DNA of 64,000 nt, from assembly GCF_052115445.1 (NCBI RefSeq), contig NZ_JBFRGR010000002.1, positions 124,001 through 188,000 on the forward strand, read 5' to 3'. Source of the stretch: Paenibacillus_E sp052115445. Lineage in GTDB: Bacteria; Bacillota; Bacilli; Paenibacillales; NBRC-103111. The position numbers and the translations under genes were made by a program. This document shows, piece after piece, positions 36,197-42,929 of this stretch. The stretch's first letter is position 1. Each line of letters starts with the position of its first letter. Under the pieces are notes generated by a model, which was not told the DNA's origin, made no database searches, and saw only the letters and a list, made by a program, of their open reading frames with translations.

Positions 36197-37672
36197 TCAC
36201 CCTCTAACTCGTTTAGTAATTGATTCATCAATATCATCATGACTTAATAAGGAAGGCCGAACTACCTGCAGGACAATAACCGCGCCTATGATGGCGAATG
36301 CCGCCGCTCCGAGGAACACCCAAGCGAAACCACTAGTCAACGCTTGCGGCTCGGCTATTCCATTACTCAATAAATCTCTTGTTCTGGTCGACGAGATGGT
36401 TGCTAATACAGCAAGCCCAATAGCACCACCGATTTGCTGGCTCGTATTGACTAGTCCGCTGGCCATACCAGCTTCGCTGTCGTCCACTCCATGGACCGAT
36501 AACTCCGTCCCAGCGACGAAAGCTCCTCCCAATCCGATTCCGATCACGACACTAGGTCCAAGCAAATGTGCGGCAAACGATGCATCACTTGGCGCCAAAG
36601 ACAGCCAGATTAAACCTGCGGCGAGCAAAAGTAACGAAGAGGCAAGCGTGCGTCGCGTTCCGAACTTCTTAACAAGTGCCGGTACGGCTCCCGCTATCAC
36701 AACCAGCGCTCCAGCGAGCGGAAGCTGCGTAAGTCCCGCCTTCATTGCGTCATAGTGAAGCACCTGCTGCATATAGACCGAGAGTGCGAAGAATAGTCCA
36801 GTTGTCGCACCTCCGATAAGGAACATTGCGAGATTACCGCCTAGTACAGATTTGTTACGAAAAATGCCAAGCGGCACGAGCGGGTTTGCCGCACGTCGCT
36901 CAATGCGTACAAACGCGGCGAGCAGCATGAGCGATACACCTGCAAGCGTCAACGTTAGTGGCGATGTCCAACCCACTCGTTCGATTTCAGAGAGAGCGAA
37001 TACTAAGGTTACGATGGCGGCGGTAACCGCGGTTGCACCCGGCATATCCAAACTTGCACGTTCGCCTCGCTTATCTTTGGCAATGAGAAACGGTGTTGCA
37101 AGGATAACCAATAAGCCTACAGGAACATTCACATAGAACACGGATGACCACCCGAAAGAAGAAGTCAGCACCCCACCGAGTAATACGCCCGCGGCGCTAC
37201 CAATTCCAGCAACCGCTCCCCAGATGCCAAGTGCCTTCGCCCGATCCTGCGGATCCATGAAAAGCTTGGTGAGAAGAGCTAGAGCCGCGGGAGCGAGAAG
37301 AGCTGCCGAAGCACCTTGCACCGCTCTTGAAGTCAACAGCCACGCTCCCGAGTTCGCGAATCCAGCTGCTGCAGAAGCGACCGCGAATCCAGCAACTCCA
37401 GCCATAAATAACCTGCGATGTCCGTACCTATCGGAAAGTCTCCCGCCCAGAAGCAGCAACCCTCCGAACGGCAATACGTAAGCTGTGATCACCCAACTAA
37501 GCGTAGAAGTATCCAGGTGAAGTTCCGCCCCCAACGACGGAAGAGCAATATTTACGATGGATGCATCCAGTACGACAAGGAATTGTGCAAGCGCAAGTGC
37601 GATAAGCGCCCACCAACGATAGGGGATTGCTCGCGATGACGTTGACATTTGTTGAGACTTGGAATTCATCAT
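36197..37672 (-). CDS. MFS multidrug exporter, DHA2 (14-TM) family
   Basis: This 491-aa protein has about 14 membrane segments and DHA2 motifs: LDASIVNIALPSLGAELHL in TM1, the motif A loop GGRLSDRYGHRRLF, and motif C AVAGIGSAAGVLLGG. It would export drugs or toxic aromatics using the proton gradient. AAGGAGGG lies just before the tandem ATG codons at 37672/37669. A near-perfect palindrome at 37689-37708 covers its promoter area. It is the first gene of the MFS-oxidase-SRPBCC operon. Confidence 0.93.
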   Translation of the reverse strand: MMNSKSQQMSTSSRAIPYRWWALIALALAQFLVVLDASIVNIALPSLGAELHLDTSTLSWVITAYVLPFGGLLLLGGRLSDRYGHRRLFMAGVAGFAVASAAAGFANSGAWLLTSRAVQGASAALLAPAALALLTKLFMDPQDRAKALGIWGAVAGIGSAAGVLLGGVLTSSFGWSSVFYVNVPVGLLVILATPFLIAKDKRGERASLDMPGATAVTAAIVTLVFALSEIERVGWTSPLTLTLAGVSLMLLAAFVRIERRAANPLVPLGIFRNKSVLGGNLAMFLIGGATTGLFFALSVYMQQVLHYDAMKAGLTQLPLAGALVVIAGAVPALVKKFGTRRTLASSLLLLAAGLIWLSLAPSDASFAAHLLGPSVVIGIGLGGAFVAGTELSVHGVDDSEAGMASGLVNTSQQIGGAIGLAVLATISSTRTRDLLSNGIAEPQALTSGFAWVFLGAAAFAIIGAVIVLQVVRPSLLSHDDIDESITKRVRG

Positions 37673-37688
37673 ACTTCCCTCCTTTTTT

Positions 37689-37708
37689 GTTATTGATTGA
37701 TTAATAAC
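37689..37708. promoter_or_regulatory. Putative TetR operator 2
   Basis: GTTATTGATTGATTAATAAC, a near-perfect inverted repeat 17 nt before the MFS start, resembles the sites at 39354 and 39395. Confidence 0.6.
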
Positions 37709-37757
37709 TATTTACTAAAAAATTTACTTATGCCTTTTCTCACGTATCCGACGATTT

Positions 37758-38315
37758 TCACATCATTTTCGAAAGCTGAGCGAGCCAAGATTTCCTTTCC
37801 GCAGCGGTCGAAGCATGCATTGAATCGAATACGAGATGATGAGTCACTTCGAGGCCGCAATACGTGAGAATTCCTTCATCTATCGTAAGCCGCAGAGCAT
37901 TCCCCATGCCGCTTGCTTCGTATTCTTCTTGAGACTTATCTTGCGTATGGATGATCGTCGCTTTCATTCCCGCAAGTAACCCAGTTTTAATTCCTTTGTC
38001 ATACTTGTAGGCGAATCCGTACGAAAATACGCGGTCTATATACCCTTTCAGCATCGCAGGTATTCCCGTCCACCATAACGGATATATGAACACGATATGA
38101 TCCGCCCACGATACATAGGCTTGTTCACGAACAATATCCTCTCCCACCCCACCGAGCATTTCGCTTGCGCCAAGGGCGGGCTGGAAACCCATGCCATATA
38201 AATCCCGAACGATAACCGCTTCCCCTTCCTGTAGATAATTATTCGTGACCGCGTCCAAAATCGCATGATTGAAGCTACTCTTTCTTGGATGTGTATAGAT
38301 GATTAAATGATTCAT
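37758..38315 (-). CDS. NAD(P)H quinone oxidoreductase, flavodoxin-2 fold
   Basis: This 185-aa protein starts with the flavin-binding IIYTHPRKSSFNHAIL and contains the ADHIVFIYPLWWTGIPAMLKGYIDRVFSYGFAY segment typical of MdaB/KefF/YwrO-type reductases. It would carry FMN or FAD and reduce quinones by two electrons, avoiding semiquinones. It lies downstream of the epimerase-like gene with a palindrome overlapping that gene's stop codon. Role in quinone or electrophile stress is inferred. Confidence 0.9.
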   Translation of the reverse strand: MNHLIIYTHPRKSSFNHAILDAVTNNYLQEGEAVIVRDLYGMGFQPALGASEMLGGVGEDIVREQAYVSWADHIVFIYPLWWTGIPAMLKGYIDRVFSYGFAYKYDKGIKTGLLAGMKATIIHTQDKSQEEYEASGMGNALRLTIDEGILTYCGLEVTHHLVFDSMHASTAAERKSWLAQLSKMM

Positions 38316-38337
38316 ATGATGCCTCCCGAAATTTCAT

Positions 38338-38356
38338 TTAGTGATTGATCAATTAC
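38338..38356. promoter_or_regulatory. Putative TetR operator 3
   Basis: TTAGTGATTGATCAATTAC, 22 nt upstream of the quinone reductase start and overlapping the stop codon of the preceding gene. It is the exact reverse complement of the 19-mer at 39354-39372. Confidence 0.7.
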
Positions 38357-39329
38357 TTGGAATCGAAAGAGATTCATTCTTTTTCTGCAACTCGTGAACT
38401 GTAACCGTGATTCCATCTTCAAAGGACGTTGCACGCACCGGACCAATCAACCGCTCGTATTTATCTCCGCTCAAGACAAGCGGCTCTTCTGTCAAATAAA
38501 GCATCTCCACAATCTCCTTCATTACGGGTACAGCCATTCCGAGCAGGGACAGTCCAACTCTTCCCAGTGGTATGACTGACTTCGCGCTACCACTTGCACG
38601 CTGGGCAATTTGCACGATTTCATTGCCCGAGATCAAGCCCGCGCCAGGAATATGCCAGTTCTGCCCATAGGCGTCATCCCTGCGCGCAAGCTCCGCGATC
38701 ATGAATGCCGCGTCCGGTAAATAGACGAACTCGCGGGGAACACGCATATTACCTATAAAAAAGGCCATCTTGCCCGCTGCGATAGCAGCAAGTGTCGAAC
38801 CCAGATACGAAGCCTCGTTGGCCGTTGGACCGTAATAATCAGGCAAGCGGACGATCATAACCTTAGCCCGGTTATACCGTATATCGAATAACATCTTCTC
38901 GTACGCGAGTCTGGTCTTCCCCTTCTTCGTATGCGGCTGCTTCGGATGCTCCTCCGTCGCTCGAACCATCTGTCTTCTTCCATAGGGATAGATGCCGTCA
39001 ATCACGACTATTTTAATGCTCAGCCGATCAGCGGCCTCCATCAAGGATTCGCCTAGAGGAATTAGCTTAGTAACCATCTCGTTATATGGTACGTTAGCGC
39101 AGTGGAACATGACGTCCGCACCTCCCGCAGCAGTGACGATATCATCTGGACGAAAAGCATCACCTACAGCAATCGTCAAATGCTCGGCATAACCCAATCT
39201 AGCCCGAAGATCCTCCAATTTCTGGCGAGATCGCCCGAAAGCCACCGTCTGAATTCCTCGCTTGACCAGCTCTTCCACAACCGAAGCACCCGTGCCACCC
39301 GTTGCTCCTACTACAATTGCTTTTTCCAT
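38349..39329 (-). CDS. NAD(P)-dependent epimerase/reductase (extended SDR type)
   Basis: This 326-aa Rossmann-fold protein has the N-terminal GATGGTGASVVEEL cofactor motif, an Arg-containing second-strand end (FGRSRQKL) that favours NADP, and the substrate-binding region of NAD-epimerase-like proteins. The usual YxxxK pair is not clear: the string is RLAYEKMLF. ATG at 39329 is chosen from GAGGTGATTCCT upstream; the frame is open to 39365. The exact reaction is unknown. It is the first gene of the TetR-associated set. Confidence 0.85.
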   Translation of the reverse strand: MEKAIVVGATGGTGASVVEELVKRGIQTVAFGRSRQKLEDLRARLGYAEHLTIAVGDAFRPDDIVTAAGGADVMFHCANVPYNEMVTKLIPLGESLMEAADRLSIKIVVIDGIYPYGRRQMVRATEEHPKQPHTKKGKTRLAYEKMLFDIRYNRAKVMIVRLPDYYGPTANEASYLGSTLAAIAAGKMAFFIGNMRVPREFVYLPDAAFMIAELARRDDAYGQNWHIPGAGLISGNEIVQIAQRASGSAKSVIPLGRVGLSLLGMAVPVMKEIVEMLYLTEEPLVLSGDKYERLIGPVRATSFEDGITVTVHELQKKNESLSIPSN

Positions 39330-39353
39330 AGGAATCACCTCTTTTTTATATTT

Positions 39354-39372
39354 GTAATTGATCAATCACTAA
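39354..39372. promoter_or_regulatory. Putative TetR operator 4
   Basis: GTAATTGATCAATCACTAA, 25 nt upstream of the epimerase-like start, is identical on the opposite strand to the site at 38338-38356. Confidence 0.7.
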
Positions 39373-39394
39373 CTTAAAACCAATATACCATGTA

Positions 39395-39414
39395 GTTATT
39401 GATCAGTCAATAAC
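39395..39414. promoter_or_regulatory. Putative TetR operator 5
   Basis: GTTATTGATCAGTCAATAAC has perfect 8-nt arms (GTTATTGA / TCAATAAC) and lies 66 nt upstream of the epimerase-like start, 22 nt beyond operator 4. The paired sites suggest cooperative binding. Confidence 0.65.
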
Positions 39415-39478
39415 AATAATTGAAGCAGTCCTCTTATTTTGATACATGTCCAGAAAATCTACATTAGACTGCTTGAGA

Positions 39479-39512
39479 AAAGGCAACCAATCCACCTGGA
39501 CTGACTGCCTTT
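39479..39512. terminator. Hairpin terminator between the epimerase-like and YneQ-like genes
   Basis: AAAGGCA (39479-39485) pairs with TGCCTTT (39506-39512), and the inner bases pair almost fully when G-U pairs are allowed. The minus strand continues in TCTC, the plus strand in CATATTTTTATT. It probably ends the minus-strand YneQ-like transcript. Confidence 0.65.
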
Positions 39513-39540
39513 CATATTTTTATTGAATTCTCGTTTCTCG

Positions 39541-39843
39541 TTACCAAAGCTTGAATCTGAGCAAATGATCGGTCAAATGCTCTTTCTTTAAGATTTCAAT
39601 CTGCTTGTTCCCTATTAGATCGTAATGTGGATATTCTTCACGAAAATGTATGTAAGCTGGATTTAAACCATTCGCCAAGCACCATTCCTTCAATCGTTCT
39701 AGATCACAGCAGCCCACCTTCGTGATCGTCTTCACTCCTGGAAAACGAGGCTCTACCCAATAATGCGTCAAAAAGGCAATTTTTCCCTGTGAGCATTTGC
39801 TTTTCCATTCATTCAGTTCATGTCTGGATATTCCGAAAGCCAT
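39541..39843 (-). CDS. Small YneQ-like protein, unknown function
   Basis: This 100-aa soluble protein begins MAFGISRHELNEWKSKCSQGKIAFLTHYW and has a GCCDLERLKEWCLANGL segment. It resembles the Bacillus YneQ family of unknown function, judged from memory of the family. AGGAG lies 9 nt before ATG 39843. Confidence 0.75.
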   Translation of the reverse strand: MAFGISRHELNEWKSKCSQGKIAFLTHYWVEPRFPGVKTITKVGCCDLERLKEWCLANGLNPAYIHFREEYPHYDLIGNKQIEILKKEHLTDHLLRFKLW

Positions 39844-39926
39844 GTCATCAATCTCCTAATCGGTGCAGCTTAGCTGTAAGCATGTGCCAAGAGGCAGCCA
39901 ACTATTCTAGCGGCAGCCTCATTTTT

Positions 39927-40418
39927 TTATGTATATCGTTCTATAATTTCGCTAACACATTGTTCTATATTCTTATTTGAGCAATTCAGGATAAAATCAC
40001 TGTATTGAATATATAAAGGAACTCTTTCCTCGTAAACATCCTCAAGGCTATTTCCTTTCTTTATAACAATGCCTCTAGTTGTTACATTTATTAGTCTCCG
40101 CTGAATTTCTTCATATGGGACATGTAAATAAATAATCTGACCATCCTGTTTAAGAATATTCATAGCCTTTTCTGAATATATAACACTTCCACCCGTAGAT
40201 ATAATGCAATTTTTTAGTTGCAATTCAGACACAGTGCTTTCTTCGATTTCCAAAAATTTCTGGATACCATCATTATCAATGATATCTTGTAACAACCTTC
40301 CTTCATGTTGTTGTATAACAATATCTGTATCCACGAAATCCATTTCTAAAGCTTTTGCAAGCAAAACACCTAAGGTGCTCTTACCAGCTCCAGACATTCC
40401 TATAAGAACTATATTCAT
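39927..40418 (-). CDS. Shikimate-kinase-like P-loop kinase
   Basis: This 163-aa protein has the P-loop GMSGAGKST (7-15), the FVDTDIVIQ strand with the substrate-binding Asp32, and the STGGS segment (74-78) of shikimate kinases. The usual substrate Arg of the FRxxE motif reads Leu (FLEIE, residues 55-59), and the lid RPLL reads RGIV; the C-terminal RxPLY is kept. It is a family member whose substrate may not be shikimate. No aro genes are nearby. It lies 80 nt from the GNAT gene, which reads in the same direction. Confidence 0.8.
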   Translation of the reverse strand: MNIVLIGMSGAGKSTLGVLLAKALEMDFVDTDIVIQQHEGRLLQDIIDNDGIQKFLEIEESTVSELQLKNCIISTGGSVIYSEKAMNILKQDGQIIYLHVPYEEIQRRLINVTTRGIVIKKGNSLEDVYEERVPLYIQYSDFILNCSNKNIEQCVSEIIERYT

Positions 40419-40498
40419 TTAATTCCTCACTATTATTATTGAGATTGGCTACGTTAATCCATTCGGCAATCTTCATAAATATTCCTTCAATAAGTTGA

Positions 40499-40909
40499 TT
40501 ACATAATTTTTTTAGTAAGAATGATTTCTAACGGCTCGTTTTCAAGTAACAAACAGCCTGAATCCCGATAACCTAATTTTCTGTAGAAGTGTTGTGCCTC
40601 TTCATTAGCCAAAGTAGAAGTCATTACCAATTTAAAACCCATATGTTTCATTTTTTCTTCCCAATATAGAACTACTTGCTTACCTATACCCTGACCTCGA
40701 TTTTGTTCATCAACCCATATCATATTCATGAATGGTGTGTTGTCCCAGAAATACCCGTACCTCATCCATCCGATATTATTTTCATTTTCGTCTCGAAGAA
40801 TATATATTTCATTTCTCTTAATTTTGTGCAGTAGTAAGCTCTGTAGAATGTGATGGTCACGTTCTTTTAAATATCCATAGTCAGAATTAGTTGCAATAGC
40901 AATTTCCAT
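40499..40909 (-). CDS. GNAT-family N-acetyltransferase
   Basis: This 136-aa protein has the acetyl-CoA pyrophosphate-binding motif QNRGQGIGKQVV, preceded by strand MNMIWVDEQ and followed by the FYRKLGYRDSG motif B. The acceptor substrate cannot be told. It stands just upstream of the shikimate-kinase-like gene on the same strand. Confidence 0.9.
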   Translation of the reverse strand: MEIAIATNSDYGYLKERDHHILQSLLLHKIKRNEIYILRDENENNIGWMRYGYFWDNTPFMNMIWVDEQNRGQGIGKQVVLYWEEKMKHMGFKLVMTSTLANEEAQHFYRKLGYRDSGCLLLENEPLEIILTKKIM

Positions 40910-40983
40910 TTCTTTTCACTCCTTATGTACTATCTGCAAGGCAAGTTTAAAAAAACCTCCAGTTTGGGTTGATCCTTTCATTA

Positions 40984-41880
40984 TTAGGAAATCTTTCTTA
41001 CCGCGAACCACAATTCAACGTAGTTAAGTCCATCTCTGCCTCCATAGACTTCGAATTCCAACCCTTCCACCTGCTCGTATCCCGCCGTTGGCAGCCATTC
41101 CGAATAGAAGCGGCGGTAAAGCGACTCGATGGAATCGTTAAATTGATTCCATGTAAACAGTTCGGATGGGAATATAGCCCAAGTGTGTGAAGGGATCGTG
41201 ATTTCTAAATATCCATCTGTTTTACTGGAATAGCTCTTGAATGAACATAGCATATATGGAAACGTATCTTTTTCGGTTTTTCGATAGCTGCAAACTGCAT
41301 GTACTTTAAATAAATCCTTGCTCAGTTCTACAGGCAATTCCCCCGCATTGTCAGCAAGTCTCTCTACCTCGCCGTTGGCGTGGCATTGTTTCCAAAATCC
41401 CCCAGGGGTAGTCAATCCTTCCCCACTTCCACTAGTTTGAAAAACTCTTTCAATGCCAAATACTTGGAATGCTTCTTTGGTCTCGATCCGATAATTCATC
41501 GCTTCAGCACCTTTGATTGAGATAAGGAAGGAAAGCCGAGGATAGGCTTTCAAAGCGACGCCTTCTTGACGGGCCATAGCCGGATTAACACGATGCATCG
41601 ATTGAAAAGCTCTTGCGAAAGAAACCGGTGAATCATAGCCGTATTTAAGGGCAATCTCAATCACTTTCGCATTGCTATTTAATAAATCAATCGCTGCCAG
41701 AGTAAGCCTTCTGCGCCGTATATATTCCGCCAATGTTACATCCGTAATGAAGGAAAATAGTCTTTGAAACTGATGCGAGGAACAGCAAGCTTGACTTGCT
41801 ATCTCCGATAGGTCAATTTCTCCAGATATATTCATTTCGATATAATCTATTGCCCGATTCATCCTCGTAAGCCAATCCAT
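40984..41880 (-). CDS. AraC-family regulator with GyrI-like effector domain
   Basis: This 298-aa protein has an N-terminal AraC domain (LSEIASQACCSSHQFQRLFSFITD, VIEIALKYGYDSPVSFARAFQSMHRVNP), followed by a GyrI-like/SOUL-type effector domain (YRIETKEAFQVFGIERVFQ ... VEGLEFEVYGG). This domain order is that of the Rob/BltR-like multidrug-sensing group. ATG at 41880 has GAGGAGGG about 7 nt upstream; an earlier in-frame TTG at 41898 precedes that site. The target is unknown. Confidence 0.9.
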   Translation of the reverse strand: MDWLTRMNRAIDYIEMNISGEIDLSEIASQACCSSHQFQRLFSFITDVTLAEYIRRRRLTLAAIDLLNSNAKVIEIALKYGYDSPVSFARAFQSMHRVNPAMARQEGVALKAYPRLSFLISIKGAEAMNYRIETKEAFQVFGIERVFQTSGSGEGLTTPGGFWKQCHANGEVERLADNAGELPVELSKDLFKVHAVCSYRKTEKDTFPYMLCSFKSYSSKTDGYLEITIPSHTWAIFPSELFTWNQFNDSIESLYRRFYSEWLPTAGYEQVEGLEFEVYGGRDGLNYVELWFAVRKIS

Positions 41881-42360
41881 TCCTTTCCCTCCTCTCAATC
41901 GAAGTATAAAGTAACATCGACTTCGTATCGCAACTTTTTATGCACAAGTAAGTTAGTCCATCATTTCATAAGGTACCATTATCCCTAGGATTCCAGCCCT
42001 GTCTAATTACCATTACAACTTTGTTATTGAACGGCTCAATATATGGGGAATTTACCCATAATCCATTAATGATGAACGGTTAAAGTAAGAATCCCCTCGT
42101 TTATTCTCCGTCTTTTAGTGCTATTTTTGAATACAGAAACTATTTTCAGTTCTTTAAATCATTGAAATTATCTATAAAATAACCAACTGATTAAATATGA
42201 AGTCAATACCTCCAGGACCGCTAACCTCGATATATTCCTCATCTCCAATTGCAACTGGATCAAACGGATCAAAAACTAATATCAAGTTTAGATGCCTCCC
42301 TAAACCTTTAATTTTATATTACCATATATTGGAGCTAATCTGCCCGTAAGAAAAGGCGGC
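41881..42360. other. Gap with possible decayed coding fragments
   Basis: No confident gene. On the minus strand a 37-codon frame at 42172-42285 and a short frame around 41990-42090 (ending VIRQGWNPRDNGTL) look protein-like but lack a continuous context. They could be remnants of one decayed gene. Confidence 0.35.
42172..42285 (-). CDS. Possible small protein, 37 aa
   Basis: A frame starting with TTG at 42285, with GGGAGG 9 nt upstream, encodes an acidic, hydrophobic peptide beginning LILVFDPFDPVAIGDEEYIE. It may be a real small protein or the tail of a decayed gene. No family recognised. Confidence 0.25.
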   Translation of the reverse strand: MILVFDPFDPVAIGDEEYIEVSGPGGIDFIFNQLVIL

Positions 42361-42754
42361 GTGCGACGAGCGACCGGGACTTTCCTTGCGCACAATATTT
42401 GTGCGCTAGCGTGCGACGAGCGACCGGGATACTTTTCTAGCGCACAATTTTTGTGCGCTAGCGTGCGGTGACCGACCGCCATACTTCTCTTGCGAACAAT
42501 ATTTGTGCGCTAGCGTGCGATGACCGACCGCCATACTTCTCTTGCGCACAATATTTGTGCGCTAGCGTGCGACGAGCGACCGCCATACTTCTCTTGCGCA
42601 CAATATTTGTGCGCTAGCGTGCGACGACAGACCGCCATACTTCTCTTGCCACAATATTTGTGCGCTAGCTTACGATGACCGACCGCCATACTTCTCTTGC
42701 GCACAATATTTGTGCGCTAGTGTGCGACGAGCGACCGGGATACTTTCCTTGCGC
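42361..42754. repeat. Tandem array of a 52-bp palindrome-bearing repeat, about 7.6 copies
   Basis: Units begin at 42361, 42411, 42463, 42515, 42567, 42619, 42670 and 42722 (last partial) and are 50-52 bp long. Each starts GTGCGACGAGCGACCG or a variant and ends with GCGCACAATATTTGTGCGC, an 8-bp inverted repeat with a 3-nt loop, followed by TAGC. Units 1, 2 and 8 share the GGGA(T) variant and units 3-7 the GCCAT variant. Unit length is not a multiple of three, and there are no unique spacers, so it is neither a coding repeat nor a CRISPR array. Confidence 0.92.
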
Positions 42755-42773
42755 TTTACTTCCTATTATTTTG

Positions 42774-42802
42774 AGAAAAGGCTGCCAATCATGCTGGCAG
42801 CC
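42774..42802 (-). terminator. Terminator downstream of the hybrid kinase gene
   Basis: GGCTGCCA (42780-42787) pairs with TGGCAGCC (42795-42802). The minus strand continues TTTTCTC. It lies 127 nt after the kinase stop. Confidence 0.75.
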
Positions 42803-42929
42803 TCATCTTGGTTCTCTATGTAACTCTCGTTTTGAAGCAACAAATCCAATAACGCAGACTTATAGCAGTAGCCAAAGCATGAATATAGTGTCATACGTAT
42901 ATCAACTAACTCCCATGAATTGTTACTAT

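Noticed and set aside
36207..36224. TetR-operator-like sequence TAATTGATTCATCAAT near the MFS stop
   Set aside because: It lies inside the coding end of the MFS gene, encodes conserved-looking residues and is not at a promoter.
42300..42704. Two minus-strand frames with repeated HRTLAHK-type peptides
   Set aside because: They are translations of the 52-bp tandem repeat, whose unit length is not a multiple of three, and have no ribosome sites.
42361..42754. CRISPR array
   Set aside because: Units are contiguous with no unique spacers, and the palindrome lies inside a 52-bp unit; no cas genes are near.
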